Shown here one piece after another: positions 1-16,756 of a stretch of 64,000 bases of DNA. The first letter of the stretch is position 1. Each line of letters opens with the position of its first letter. Made by a program: the position numbers and the translations under genes. This DNA comes from Roseibacterium beibuensis (lineage in GTDB: Bacteria; Pseudomonadota; Alphaproteobacteria; Rhodobacterales; Rhodobacteraceae), in the NCBI RefSeq assembly GCF_039542305.1, contig NZ_BAABHW010000002.1, forward strand, positions 744,001 to 808,000, written 5' to 3'. The notes beneath the pieces are model-generated. The model searched no databases. It saw nothing but the letters and a program-made list of their open reading frames with translations, and was not told the origin of the DNA.

Positions 1-3551
<3,551 letters not shown>

Positions 3552-3624
3552 ATCGAATCCTTAAAAGACAGGCGCAGAGGGGCGGGGGCGACCAAGAGGG
3601 GCCGCCCCGGACAGGGCCGGGCGG

Positions 3625-7779
<4,155 letters not shown>

Positions 7780-7964
7780 GCTCGTGCGCACCTTTCCGTT
7801 GTCTCGTGCCGCCCACACGCCGTCGGGTCACCGGCGGGGGAGCACTGAAACCTCAAGACGGGCGGGGTCCATTCATGCGCGCCCGCCCAATGGCGCGCTC
7901 CCGACCCCTGATTTGCCGCCTTAGGGAAGACCCTGACCCGCAAGGCCCTCGCTAAGACGCGTTC

Positions 7965-7995
7965 GGCTGGACCCGGGAAACACCCGGGCCCAGCC
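7965..7995 (-). promoter_or_regulatory. Hairpin in the rplL-rpoB spacer
   Basis: A 13-bp stem with a single mismatch (GGCTGGaCCCGGG against CCCGGGcCCAGCC) encloses a 5-nt loop. It lies in the 272-bp gap between rplL and rpoB and is not followed by a T-run. In E. coli the same gap holds a partial terminator and an RNase III site, so a similar attenuation or processing role is likely by position, but this is inference. Confidence 0.55.
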
Positions 7996-8012
7996 CAATT
8001 CTTGTGCGGGTC

Positions 8013-8035
8013 GGCGCGACATTCAGCGTCGCGCC
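8013..8035 (-). promoter_or_regulatory. Second hairpin in the rplL-rpoB spacer
   Basis: A perfect 8-bp stem GGCGCGAC/GTCGCGCC with a 7-nt loop starts 17 bp past the rplL stop. No T-run follows on the minus strand, so it is not a canonical intrinsic terminator. It probably stabilises or processes the rplJL message end, or acts with the neighbouring hairpin as an attenuator. Confidence 0.5.
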
Positions 8036-8051
8036 GCCGCTATCGTCCGGC

Positions 8052-8429
<378 letters not shown>

Positions 8430-8492
8430 TTTTCAGTATCCGTATGTAGGTGTGTGTTCCAACGCCGCAAGATGCGGAGGTGTCGGGATGCC

Positions 8493-9011
8493 TTATGCGG
8501 CCTCCGCCTTTTCCTCGATGGTGGAAAGGATGGAAGCGATGTTCGAAGCAGGTGCGCCAATGGCCCCGGCGATGTTCGACGCGGGTGCCCCGATGCAGCC
8601 GGCGATGGAAGCGATAAGCTCCTCGCGCGACGGCAGCTTGGACACCGCGGTAACACCGGCGCGGTCCAGAACGTTTCCGTCCATCGCCCCGCCCAGGATT
8701 TCGAACTTGTCGTTATCCTTGGCATAGGCTTCGGCGACCTTGGCTGCTGCCACGGGGTCTTCCGAATAGGACAGAACGGTCATGCCCGTGAGGAATTCGG
8801 CGATGCCAGAGACATCCGTTCCCTCGAGGGCGATCTTGGCGAGCCTGTTCTTGGCGACGCGGACGGACCCGCCAGCGTCGCGCATGCGACCCCGCAGATC
8901 CTGCATCTCGGCAACCGTGAGACCCTCGTAGTGAGCAACCACAACGACGCCAGAGCTTTCGAAGATCTGGCCGAGTTCCTCGACCACTTTCTCTTTCTGG
9001 GCTCTATCCAC
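8493..9011 (-). CDS. rplJ: 50S ribosomal protein L10
   Basis: This 172-residue protein anchors the L7/L12 dimers to 23S rRNA at the ribosome stalk base. The N-terminal rRNA-binding domain starts MDRAQKEKVVEELGQIFESS and holds the VRVAKNRLAKIAL segment typical of L10. The C-terminal helix region (about residues 135-172) binds L12 dimers. The 348-bp leader before it is expected to hold the autoregulatory site bound by the L10-L12 complex. Confidence 0.97.
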   Translation of the reverse strand: MDRAQKEKVVEELGQIFESSGVVVVAHYEGLTVAEMQDLRGRMRDAGGSVRVAKNRLAKIALEGTDVSGIAEFLTGMTVLSYSEDPVAAAKVAEAYAKDNDKFEILGGAMDGNVLDRAGVTAVSKLPSREELIASIAGCIGAPASNIAGAIGAPASNIASILSTIEEKAEAA

Positions 9012-9307
9012 AGTTTCACTCCAGTTTGGGGGTTTCCCCCCGGCTCTAGTCTACCGGATCGCTCCGGCGGTTTTGGTCCGTGGACAACGGGAACCAACCC
9101 CACCGCGCGCTCTACGGGAGAGCCCTCGGTCATCTGGTCTGATCCCGTCTCGGGCAGGAATTATTGAGGCCGTATCACCCCAACCCACCGTCTTGGACGA
9201 AACGCAAAAGAGCGCGTGACGAATCGCGCGCTCCGTTGCAGGGGCGGGTCTATAGCGAAGCCGCCGATTTGCCAAGCCCCAGATGCAGCGATCCGGGCCT
9301 GAAACGC
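9012..9307 (-). promoter_or_regulatory. rplJ leader, probable L10 leader autoregulatory RNA
   Basis: There is no gene in the 348 bp between rplA and rplJ. On the minus strand it carries several GC-rich self-complementary stretches, including a short hairpin of G and C runs (TTTGGGGG...CCCCCC) just before the rplJ start. The position and length match the L10 leader family, where L10-L12 binds its own mRNA and represses translation. I could not fold it, so the assignment rests on position. A covariance search with the Rfam L10_leader model would decide it. Confidence 0.5.
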
Positions 9308-9339
9308 GAAAAGGCCCCGCCATCACCGGCAGGGCCTTT
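9308..9339 (-). terminator. Terminator after rplA
   Basis: On the minus strand an AAAGGCCC-rich 12-bp stem with one mismatch (AAAGGCCCcGCC against GGCaGGGCCTTT) and a 6-nt loop is followed by TTTTCG. It begins about 20 bp past the rplA stop. It should separate rplKA from rplJL transcription at least partly. Confidence 0.75.
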
Positions 9340-9359
9340 CCAAACCTTTTCGCGTCAGA

Positions 9360-10061
9360 TCACGCGTTGCCGGTGGCGCTGTCCAGAGCAACCGACACGC
9401 CCGGCCCCATGGTGGAACTGAGCGAGATCTTTTGCAGGTAGGCCCCCTTGGCGCCCGACGGCTTGGCCTTGTTCACGGCGTCCACGAAGGCGCGCACGTT
9501 TTCGGCCAGCTTGGCGGCATCGAAGGACGCCTTGCCGATACCGGCATGGACGACGCCCGCCTTCTCGGCCTTGAACTGGACCTGACCGCCCTTGGCGGCT
9601 TCGACGGCCTCTTTGACGTCCATGGTCACGGTGCCGACCTTGGGGTTCGGCATCAGGTTGCGCGGACCGAGCACCTTACCCAGACGGCCGACGATCGGCA
9701 TCATGTCCGGCGTCGCGATGCAGCGGTCGAACTCGATGGTGCCGCCCTGGACGGTTTCCATCAGGTCCTCGGCACCGACGATATCGGCGCCGGCGGCCTT
9801 GGCTTCGTCAGCCTTGGGGCCACGTGCGAACACCGCGACGCGCACCGACTTGCCGGTGCCGTTGGGCAGGGTGACCGTACCGCGGACCATCTGGTCGGCA
9901 TGGCGCGGGTCGACGCCCAGGTTCATCGCGATCTCGATGCTTTCGTCGAACTTGGTGTTCGAGTTCGCCTTGATCAGTTCAACGGCCTCTTCGACCGAGA
10001 CGTTTTCCTTGTCGGCAAAGGCGGCGCGGGCGGCCTTCAGACGCTTTCCAATCTTGCCCAT
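9360..10061 (-). CDS. rplA: 50S ribosomal protein L1
   Basis: This 233-residue protein forms the L1 stalk that handles E-site tRNA. The sequence begins MGKIGKRLKAARAAF and contains the signature region PNPKVGTVT after LGPRNLM. The C-terminal part LQKISLSSTMGPGV is diagnostic of the L1 C-terminal strand. It starts only 3 bp after rplK, so the two are translationally coupled. L1 commonly represses its own rplKA message. Confidence 0.97.
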   Translation of the reverse strand: MGKIGKRLKAARAAFADKENVSVEEAVELIKANSNTKFDESIEIAMNLGVDPRHADQMVRGTVTLPNGTGKSVRVAVFARGPKADEAKAAGADIVGAEDLMETVQGGTIEFDRCIATPDMMPIVGRLGKVLGPRNLMPNPKVGTVTMDVKEAVEAAKGGQVQFKAEKAGVVHAGIGKASFDAAKLAENVRAFVDAVNKAKPSGAKGAYLQKISLSSTMGPGVSVALDSATGNA

Positions 10062-10064
10062 GAT

Positions 10065-10517
10065 TTACCCCTTCACCTCGATGCCCATCGAGTTGGCCGA
10101 GCCAACGATGATCTTCATTGCGGCCTCGACGTCATTGGCGCTGAGGTCCTTCATCTTCGCTTCGGCGATTTCACGCACCTGCGCGACGGTCACGGTCGCG
10201 ATGGTCTCGCGGCCCGGGTTCTCGGCGCCGCGGGGACGGTTGCGCTTGCCCTGGTTCTTCAGACCGGCCGCCTTTTTCAGGTAGTAGGACGCCGGGGGCG
10301 TCTTGATGTCCATCGTGAAGGACTTGTCCTGATAGTAGGTGATCACGGTCGGGCAGGGTGCGCCCGGCTCCATCTCCTGCGTCTTGGCGTTGAACGCCTT
10401 GCAGAATTCCATGATGTTGATGCCACGCTGACCGAGGGCGGGGCCCACCGGCGGCGAGGGGTTGGCCTGACCTGCAGGGATCTGCAGCTTCATGGTGCCA
10501 GCAAGTTTCTTGGCCAT
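10065..10517 (-). CDS. rplK: 50S ribosomal protein L11
   Basis: This 150-residue protein of the GTPase-associated centre binds 23S rRNA and thiopeptides. The start MAKKLAGTMKLQIPAGQA at 10517 is chosen over an upstream in-frame codon because AAGGAGAGG lies directly before it. The N-terminal Pro-rich helix region PSPPVGPALGQRGINIMEFC and the C-terminal rRNA-binding VREIAEAKM segment are intact. It leads the rplKA pair. Confidence 0.97.
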   Translation of the reverse strand: MAKKLAGTMKLQIPAGQANPSPPVGPALGQRGINIMEFCKAFNAKTQEMEPGAPCPTVITYYQDKSFTMDIKTPPASYYLKKAAGLKNQGKRNRPRGAENPGRETIATVTVAQVREIAEAKMKDLSANDVEAAMKIIVGSANSMGIEVKG

Positions 10518-10618
10518 ATGGCCTCTCCTTCTTTCCAACAGCCCCCCGACGCGTCAGGCGGCCTTTGTTGCCGTGGTCCGGTCCGACGGTCGCGACCGCC
10601 TCGCCTCCCACATTTAAC

Positions 10619-10639
10619 GGGCGCCGGAGTGCGGCGCCC
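10619..10639 (-). terminator. Hairpin between nusG and rplK
   Basis: A perfect 7-bp stem GGGCGCC/GGCGCCC with a 7-nt loop lies 8 bp after the nusG stop. On the minus strand it is followed by GTTAAATG, not a clear T-run. It could be a weak terminator or a 3'-end stabiliser between nusG and rplK. Confidence 0.45.
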
Positions 10640-10646
10640 TCTTCGC

Positions 10647-11180
10647 TCAGGCCTGTTTGGAGACCTGGGTGAATTCCAGTTCGACCGGCGTCGCGCGGCC
10701 AAAGATCGAGACCGTCACCTTCAGGCGCTGGTTCTCGTCGTCGACCTCTTCGACCATGCCGTCGAAATCCTCGAACGGGCCGTCGTTGACCTTGACCTTC
10801 TCGCCCACCTCGAAGGTGATGGTCGAGCGCGGCTGCGCCTCGCCCTCTTCGACGCGGTTGAGGATCGCGTTCACCTCGTCATCGCGCATCGGCATCGGGC
10901 GGCCCTGCGGGCCAAGGAAACCGGTGACGCGCGCGATCGAGTTGATCGCGTGGTAGCCTTCGTCGGTCATCTCCATGCGCACCAGCACGTAGCCGGGCAT
11001 GAAGCGGCGCGGCACGGTGACCTTCTTGCCCCGGCGCACCTCGATCACGTCCTCTTCGGGGACGAGCACCTCTTCGATCACCTCTTCGAGGCCCTTTTCG
11101 GCCACGGCGGTGCGGATCTGTTCGGCAACCCGCTTTTCGAAGTTGGACAGCACGCTGACCGAATACCACCGTTTTGCCAT
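10647..11180 (-). CDS. nusG: Transcription termination/antitermination factor NusG
   Basis: This 177-residue factor binds RNA polymerase and couples it to Rho and ribosomal protein S10. The NGN domain begins MAKRWYSVSVLSNFEKRVAEQI and includes VPRRFMPGYVLVRMEM. The C-terminal KOW domain shows FEVGEKVKVNDGPFEDFDG. I chose ATG 11180 because the longer in-frame reading to 11336 has no homology and crosses the hairpin region after secE. It lies between secE and rplK in the classic order. Confidence 0.97.
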   Translation of the reverse strand: MAKRWYSVSVLSNFEKRVAEQIRTAVAEKGLEEVIEEVLVPEEDVIEVRRGKKVTVPRRFMPGYVLVRMEMTDEGYHAINSIARVTGFLGPQGRPMPMRDDEVNAILNRVEEGEAQPRSTITFEVGEKVKVNDGPFEDFDGMVEEVDDENQRLKVTVSIFGRATPVELEFTQVSKQA

Positions 11181-11240
11181 GTCTCGTTCGCGTCCCTTGA
11201 CCGCACGGCCCAAAGAGGACCGATGAAAACCTAGAATGTC

Positions 11241-11302
11241 GCCGCCATACGGCGGCACTCTCCCGAATAAAAAACAGCGTGCATCACTTCTTCGACGCAC
11301 GC
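11241..11302 (-). terminator. Two hairpins between secE and nusG
   Basis: On the minus strand, GCGTGC/GCACGC (11277-11302, 14-nt loop) is followed by TGTTTTTTATT, a plausible intrinsic terminator 64 bp after the secE stop. Further on, a 6-bp perfect stem GCCGCC-ATAC-GGCGGC lies at 11241-11256. They suggest that part of the secE transcript ends before nusG or is attenuated there. Confidence 0.5.
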
Positions 11303-11366
11303 CATTTTCGGGAATGCACGCGCCATACCCCTGCATTGCCGGAAAATCAAGGGGCGGCGGACCGGA

Positions 11367-11558
11367 TCAGCCGAACAGCGTCAGGACCAGTTCCAGCCCC
11401 TGGCGGATCACCCAGTCGACGAAAAAGAAGAAGACCGCCGCAAGCGCCGCAAGCAGGAACACCATCGCCGTCGTCGTCAGAACCTCGCGGCGCGTCGGCC
11501 AAACGACCTTGGCGATTTCGGCGCGGGTCTGCTGGAGGAACTGGAACGGGTTGGCCAT
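11367..11558 (-). CDS. secE: Preprotein translocase subunit SecE
   Basis: This 63-residue short form of SecE is the clamp of the SecYEG channel. The amphipathic helix with the signature EIAKVVWPTRREVLTTT (residues 14-30) precedes one transmembrane helix (about residues 31-52). The length is normal for single-TM alphaproteobacterial SecE. It is the first gene of the secE-nusG-rpl-rpoBC run. A good promoter lies 30 bp upstream. Confidence 0.96.
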   Translation of the reverse strand: MANPFQFLQQTRAEIAKVVWPTRREVLTTTAMVFLLAALAAVFFFFVDWVIRQGLELVLTLFG

Positions 11559-11587
11559 GGGTCTTTCCCTTGTGTCGGATCGCGCTG

Positions 11588-11616
11588 CATATACGCATGG
11601 CCGCCCTTGGGCGCAA
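11588..11616 (-). promoter_or_regulatory. Promoter of secE
   Basis: On the minus strand TTGCGC (-35, 11611-11616) and TATATG (-10, 11588-11593) are separated by exactly 17 bp. The predicted start site is about 20-25 nt upstream of the secE ATG. This would drive the whole secE-nusG-ribosomal protein-rpoBC run. Confidence 0.65.
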
Positions 11617-11697
11617 GCCGTGCGTCACGCCCACCGCGGACTCTGGCGGAGTGCGGGCCGCCGCGCTAGCCTGCGATCACAGGTCAAGCGGTTCGTC

Positions 11698-12201
11698 ATG
11701 AGTGCAAATCCCCCTGCGACACGGCCGGATGAGGCCATCCTCGTGCTTGGCGCGGCCGTCTGGCCGGGCGGGGTGCCCTCCCCCACCCTCGCGCGTCGCA
11801 CCGAATGGGCGGCGCGGCAATGGCACGACGGGCGCGGGCAGGTCGTGATCCCCTGTGGCGGGCTTGGCAAGCACGGCCCGCCCGAGGCGGAGGTCATGCG
11901 CGACACCCTGATCGCTGCCGGTGTGCCGCCCGATGTGATCCGGCTGGAGGATGCGTCGCACCGGACGGGGGAAAACATCCGCTTCGCCAAACCGCTGCTC
12001 GACGCGCTCGGCCTTACGAGGGTTCTCATCGTTTCCGACGCGTATCACCTGCCCCGCGCGACGCTTTTGGCACGCCGCGCAGGACTGATCGCCGAGGGCT
12101 CGGCACCGCCGCTGGGAACAGCGCGCCCCTGGCCGCAGATCAAAGGCGCGCTGAGGGAAATCCCGGCCTACCTGATCGCGCTGGCGGGGCTCAGGACCTA
12201 G
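11698..12201 (+). CDS. YdcF/ElyC-type DUF218 family protein
   Basis: This 167-residue protein belongs to the DUF218 (SanA/ElyC/YdcF) family, whose members act in envelope or cell-wall lipid metabolism by unknown chemistry. The core starts EAILVLGAAVWPGGVPSPTL and includes the family motif RTGENIRFAKPLL with VLIVSDAYHLPRA, where the SDxYHLPR segment is diagnostic. It lacks an N-terminal membrane helix, unlike SanA. I chose ATG 11698; a longer frame upstream overlaps secE. It is convergent with the next gene and the two share the CTAG of their stop codons. Confidence 0.8.
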   Translation: MSANPPATRPDEAILVLGAAVWPGGVPSPTLARRTEWAARQWHDGRGQVVIPCGGLGKHGPPEAEVMRDTLIAAGVPPDVIRLEDASHRTGENIRFAKPLLDALGLTRVLIVSDAYHLPRATLLARRAGLIAEGSAPPLGTARPWPQIKGALREIPAYLIALAGLRT

Positions 12202-12602
12202 CGCCAGACCTGTACGTCAATGCGCGAGGGCTGACCGTTCCAGCCATAGACCTGCACGACCACCGTGGCACCGCCGGCGATGATGTTCTGGCGGGCCACC
12301 GGGTCGGCGGCACCTTGCATGATCATCTGCTCCATCGCGCCGCGCGCGTTGTAGTTGCCGAACCACGGGTCCCATTCGTCACCGGGCTGCGAGATCCCGA
12401 AGCGGTGCAGGTTGGCGCGGTCCTGCCGCAGGATCTGCCAATGTTCGGTCAGGCGCTGGCCGTTGGAATTATAAAGATCCTGCTGGCCGATATAGGCGGT
12501 GTACTGGCCCAGGAATTGCTGCGCGGCGACCGGCAGAGCGGCGACGGACATCATGCCGACGCAGATCGCGGCCAGGAGTCCGAGTGAAAAACGGCGTGTC
12601 AT
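12198..12602 (-). CDS. Hypothetical exported protein
   Basis: I do not recognise this 134-residue protein. The N-terminus has a clear signal peptide (MTRRF, then a hydrophobic stretch to PVAAQQ; cleavage likely after about residue 27). The mature part is rich in Tyr, Trp, Gln and Asn, with QFLGQYTAYIGQQDLYNSNG, and has no Cys. It is probably a small periplasmic or secreted protein. It lies 3' of the tRNA-Trp gene on the same strand, and its stop overlaps the DUF218 gene by 4 bp. Confidence 0.75.
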   Translation of the reverse strand: MTRRFSLGLLAAICVGMMSVAALPVAAQQFLGQYTAYIGQQDLYNSNGQRLTEHWQILRQDRANLHRFGISQPGDEWDPWFGNYNARGAMEQMIMQGAADPVARQNIIAGGATVVVQVYGWNGQPSRIDVQVWR

Positions 12603-12712
12603 GGAAACCCTCCTGTCTCAAATCATTGCATGAGAAAGGGTATCACGCCGATCCTGACGGGTTCATGATCCACGTCATTCGGGGCGGCTAGTCTTTTCGA
12701 TTCTCAGGAAAT

Positions 12713-12788
12713 TGGCAGGGGCGGAGGGACTCGAACCCCCGACCGTCGGATTTGGAATCCGATGCTCTACCAACTGAGCTACACCCCT
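12713..12788 (-). tRNA. tRNA-Trp (anticodon CCA)
   Basis: The cloverleaf reads on the minus strand: acceptor AGGGGTG pairs with CGCCCCT, D stem GCTC/GAGC, and anticodon stem TCGGA/TCCGA with loop TTCCAAA giving anticodon CCA. The T arm is GGGGG-TTCGAGT-CCCTC. The discriminator is G and the 3' CCA is encoded (12713-12715), 76 nt in all. In many bacteria tRNA-Trp lies between tuf and secE; here other genes have come between them. Confidence 0.97.
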
Positions 12789-12800
12789 AGGCCGGTCAGC

Positions 12801-12829
12801 GGGATAGGCCCATTTTACGGGCTTGTCCA
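12801..12829 (-). promoter_or_regulatory. Promoter of tRNA-Trp
   Basis: On the minus strand TGGACA (-35, 12824-12829) and TATCCC (-10, 12801-12806) are spaced 17 bp. The predicted start is a few bases before the mature tRNA 5' end. This gives the tRNA its own short transcript. Confidence 0.65.
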
Positions 12830-12997
12830 GACGGGAAACGGCGGAATCCCAAACCCGATCGCCTGACATCCCGTGTTGATCGACACCGCAACAGGACATC
12901 CGAAGGAAGCCGCCCAGTTTTGCGCGATGCCATCGCTTGCGCCGGTGCAGTCTGCGCCTGCTCAACTGCAACGTAGGCTAGATCCGGTAACCCGCCC

Positions 12998-14413
12998 TCA
13001 CGTCCCGGTCCAAGGCCCGTGCTGGCCGGGTTCGCCGGGGCGATCCAATCGTTCGAATCCGTGCGCGCCGAACCGGTCTCGCAACCCCTGGATCAGGTCC
13101 GCTGTGCCGCGCGCCTGCCGAAGGAGGTCGAAATGCCCGAGCGCGGACGAAAGGGCTGGGGCGGGCAAGCCCGACAGCGTGGCCGCTGCAACGGTTGCGC
13201 GCAACGCGGGCAGGGTTTGCGTCAGTCGCTCGGAAAAGGCGGGGGCAAAGGCCAGCAGATCCATCTCGGCGCTTTCCAACGCGGTCGCCATATCGTCCAG
13301 CAGCCCGGACCGGATGATGCACCCCGCCCGCCAGATACGCGCGACATCCGGCAGGGACATGGACCATTCCTCTTCCCGCGCGGCCTTGGCCAGAAGGGCG
13401 AAGCCCTGCGAATAGGCCAGGATTTTCCCGGCGAGCAAAGCCTGTTCGAGCTGCTCGTCGGAGAGCGGGCCAATCGCGCCTGCCGCCGGATCGGGGAATA
13501 GCTGCGCCCCCTTGCTGCGCCACGCCCCCTCGCCCGAAAGGACACGGGCGGTCACCGCCGCTTCGACCGCCGGAAGCGGCGCGGCGCGGCGTTGCGCGTC
13601 CATCACCGTCCAGCGCCCCGTCCCCTTCTGGCCCGCGCGATCCGCGATCACCGACAGGATCGGTTTGCCGGTCTCGGGGTCGGACGTGCCCAGAACCTCG
13701 ACCGTGATCTCGATCAGGTAGCTTTCAAGCGGCCCGGCATTCCAGCGGGCGAACACCCCTGCCATGTCAGGCATCGCGCGCCCCTGCCCGTCGCGCATGA
13801 GGCCGTAGACCTCGGCGATCATCTGCATGTCGGCATATTCGATGCCGTTATGGACGGTTTTCACGAAATGGCCCGCCCCGCCAGAGCCGAGATACGCGAC
13901 GCAAGGCTCGCCGTCGAACCGGGCGGCGATGTCCCGCAGAATCGGCGCGACGGCCTCGTAAGCCCTTTCGCTGCCACCCGCCATCATCGAGGGTCCATGC
14001 CGTGCCCCCTCGGCCCCGCCGGACACACCCAGCCCGAGGAAATGCAGGCCGTCGCGCCCTAACTCGGCATGGCGGCGCGTGCTGTCCTGCCAGTCGGAAT
14101 TGCCGCCGTCGATCAGGATATCGCCCGCGTCCAACAGCGGGCGCAGGGCGGCGATCTGTTCTTCCACCGCGTCCCCGGCGGGCACCATGAGCAGGATGCG
14201 CCGGGGCGAGGCCAGCGCCGCGACGAACGCCTCAAGGCTCTCGGTCGGCACGATCCGCTCGGACAAGGCGCCCGCGCTTTCGGCAAAGGCGAAGGTCTTT
14301 TCAGGCGTCCGGTTGAACACGGCGATGGGGTGGCCCGCCTCGGCAATGTTGAGGGCAAGATTAGCCCCCATCGTGCCAAGGCCGATCACACCGATTTCCG
14401 GGGTGACGGTCAT
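12998..14413 (-). CDS. gndA: 6-phosphogluconate dehydrogenase (decarboxylating)
   Basis: This 471-residue enzyme of the oxidative pentose phosphate pathway converts 6-phosphogluconate to ribulose 5-phosphate with NADP reduction. The Rossmann motif IGLGTMGANLALNIAEAG is at residues 9-26. The substrate motif ILIDGGNSDWQDS, the GVSGGAEGARHGPSMM loop and the catalytic GAGHFVKTVHNGIEYADMQ segment (Lys and Asn) are all present. AGG AG lies 6 nt before ATG 14413. The length is that of the full-size (470-residue) enzymes, unlike the shorter 300-residue Gnd forms. It is the only pentose phosphate gene in the window. Confidence 0.95.
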   Translation of the reverse strand: MTVTPEIGVIGLGTMGANLALNIAEAGHPIAVFNRTPEKTFAFAESAGALSERIVPTESLEAFVAALASPRRILLMVPAGDAVEEQIAALRPLLDAGDILIDGGNSDWQDSTRRHAELGRDGLHFLGLGVSGGAEGARHGPSMMAGGSERAYEAVAPILRDIAARFDGEPCVAYLGSGGAGHFVKTVHNGIEYADMQMIAEVYGLMRDGQGRAMPDMAGVFARWNAGPLESYLIEITVEVLGTSDPETGKPILSVIADRAGQKGTGRWTVMDAQRRAAPLPAVEAAVTARVLSGEGAWRSKGAQLFPDPAAGAIGPLSDEQLEQALLAGKILAYSQGFALLAKAAREEEWSMSLPDVARIWRAGCIIRSGLLDDMATALESAEMDLLAFAPAFSERLTQTLPALRATVAAATLSGLPAPALSSALGHFDLLRQARGTADLIQGLRDRFGAHGFERLDRPGEPGQHGPWTGT

Positions 14414-14474
14414 AAAACGCTCCTGTTCTTGTCACGCCAGAGATGGGGTCCTGCGCCGGTGACGCCAACCTGCA

Positions 14475-15137
14475 TCAATGCCGCGCCGCATGTTCAAGGG
14501 CGCTCAGATCGCCCCCGCAAATCGCGGCCTCATGCGCGAGGATCCTGTCGATCGGCCACTCCCACCAGGCGATTTCAAGCAAACGCTCGATGGTTTCCGG
14601 CGCGAAGCGTCGCCGCACCGGTCTGGCCGGATTGCCTGCGACGATTGTGTAGGGCGCGACCTCGCCCGACACGACCGCCCCGGCCCCGATGATCGCACCG
14701 CTGCCGATCCGGGCGCCCGGCAGGATGCGCGCACCGGTGCCGATCCACACGTCATGCCCGACGCAGGTATCGGCCCCGGGCGATGGCATCGACGGACGCC
14801 CCTCAACCGGGCCGCCGCCGAACACCGCGAAGGGAAAGGTGGATATGCCGTCGTAGCGGTGGTTGGCCGAGGCCGTGATGAACTCCACCCCGCTTGCGAT
14901 CTGGCAGAAGCGGCCGATCGTCAGTTTCTCGGGGCTGAACGGGTAGAGATAGGGGGCCAGATATGCGGCCCAATCCTCGGGCGGGTGATGCGCCGAGGCA
15001 TAAGTATAATAGCCGACCTCGAACCTTGGGTGGTCGATGACGGCGGACAGGAACACGGTGCCCTCATGAACCGAGCCATCGGGCATCGGAACGGGATGAG
15101 ACACGCCGGGGGCGGGAAACGGGCGGAATGCGGGCAT
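14475..15137 (-). CDS. CatB-like hexapeptide O-acetyltransferase
   Basis: This 220-residue protein resembles the xenobiotic acetyltransferase (CatB/Vat) family, which uses acetyl-CoA on diverse hydroxyl acceptors. The left-handed beta-helix repeats run about residues 72-175: LTIGRFCQIASGVEF, VGHDVWIGTGARILPGARI and GSGAIIGAGAVVSG. The family signature IVAGNPARPVRRRF follows, and the catalytic His is probably in ASANHRYDG. It could act on a metabolite or polysaccharide; drug resistance cannot be inferred. It is 61 bp before gndA on the same strand. Confidence 0.8.
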   Translation of the reverse strand: MPAFRPFPAPGVSHPVPMPDGSVHEGTVFLSAVIDHPRFEVGYYTYASAHHPPEDWAAYLAPYLYPFSPEKLTIGRFCQIASGVEFITASANHRYDGISTFPFAVFGGGPVEGRPSMPSPGADTCVGHDVWIGTGARILPGARIGSGAIIGAGAVVSGEVAPYTIVAGNPARPVRRRFAPETIERLLEIAWWEWPIDRILAHEAAICGGDLSALEHAARH

Positions 15138-15303
15138 GGGATAGCCTTTGTCTTTGATGCGATTGGAATTTGGCGATCAAAGCGGCTGATCCATCGATGC
15201 CTCCTGTTGCCTGATGCGCGTGACGTAACATGACTCAGGCCGGAAAGCAAAACCCGGCCGTTGGGGGCCAGCCGCCCACACCATCACCGTAGCGACTCTG
15301 CAT

Positions 15304-15340
15304 GTGTGACGGGATCGTGGGTATCAACGCCCCGTCACAC
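15304..15340. terminator. Second, distal hairpin after tuf
   Basis: A perfect 10-bp inverted repeat GTGTGACGGG/CCCGTCACAC has a 17-nt loop. It directly adjoins the tuf terminator hairpin at 15346-15371. It has no T-run. It may be a back-up structure or a protein site. Confidence 0.5.
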
Positions 15341-15345
15341 AGAAA

Positions 15346-15371
15346 GAAGCCGCGGACAGTGCCGCGGCTTC
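15346..15371 (-). terminator. Terminator of tuf
   Basis: A perfect 10-bp stem GAAGCCGCGG/CCGCGGCTTC with a 6-nt loop is followed on the minus strand by TTTCTG. It lies 51 bp past the tuf stop. On the plus strand it is followed by CCTGATTTTCG, so it may work in both directions. Confidence 0.8.
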
Positions 15372-15422
15372 CCTGATTTTCGTCGTGTGACTGCGCCAGC
15401 GTTCCGTTCGGAACGGGCGGGA

Positions 15423-16598
<1,176 letters not shown>

Positions 16599-16669
16599 TG
16601 GCTGGCGCCCCGTCCATTCGGGGGCCCCGTCAAGCAGCAAACGCCGGGGCCCGGTTCAACATCGCGGGC

Positions 16670-16698
16670 GAGGTATTCGGCCCGCACGGAAAAATCAA
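16670..16698 (-). promoter_or_regulatory. Promoter of tuf
   Basis: TTGATT (-35, 16693-16698) and TACCTC (-10, 16670-16675) on the minus strand are 17 bp apart. This would give a 5' leader of about 65 nt before tuf. No other good candidate was seen in the 158-bp spacer. Confidence 0.5.
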
Positions 16699-16723
16699 GG
16701 TGCTATGTGGATCGGCGGCGATC

Positions 16724-16746
16724 CCGGGGCAGAAATCCTGCCCCGG
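16724..16746 (-). terminator. Hairpin after the 16.8-kb lipoprotein gene
   Basis: A perfect 9-bp stem CCGGGGCAG/CTGCCCCGG with a 5-nt loop lies 11 bp past the lipoprotein stop. There is no T-run. It probably ends or protects that message, upstream of the tuf promoter. Confidence 0.5.
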
Positions 16747-16756
16747 ATCGGCACGG

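Noticed and set aside
14475..15137. Calling the CatB-like acetyltransferase a chloramphenicol or streptogramin resistance gene
   Set aside because: The hexapeptide family is broad and the sequence does not show drug-specific residues or a resistance context.
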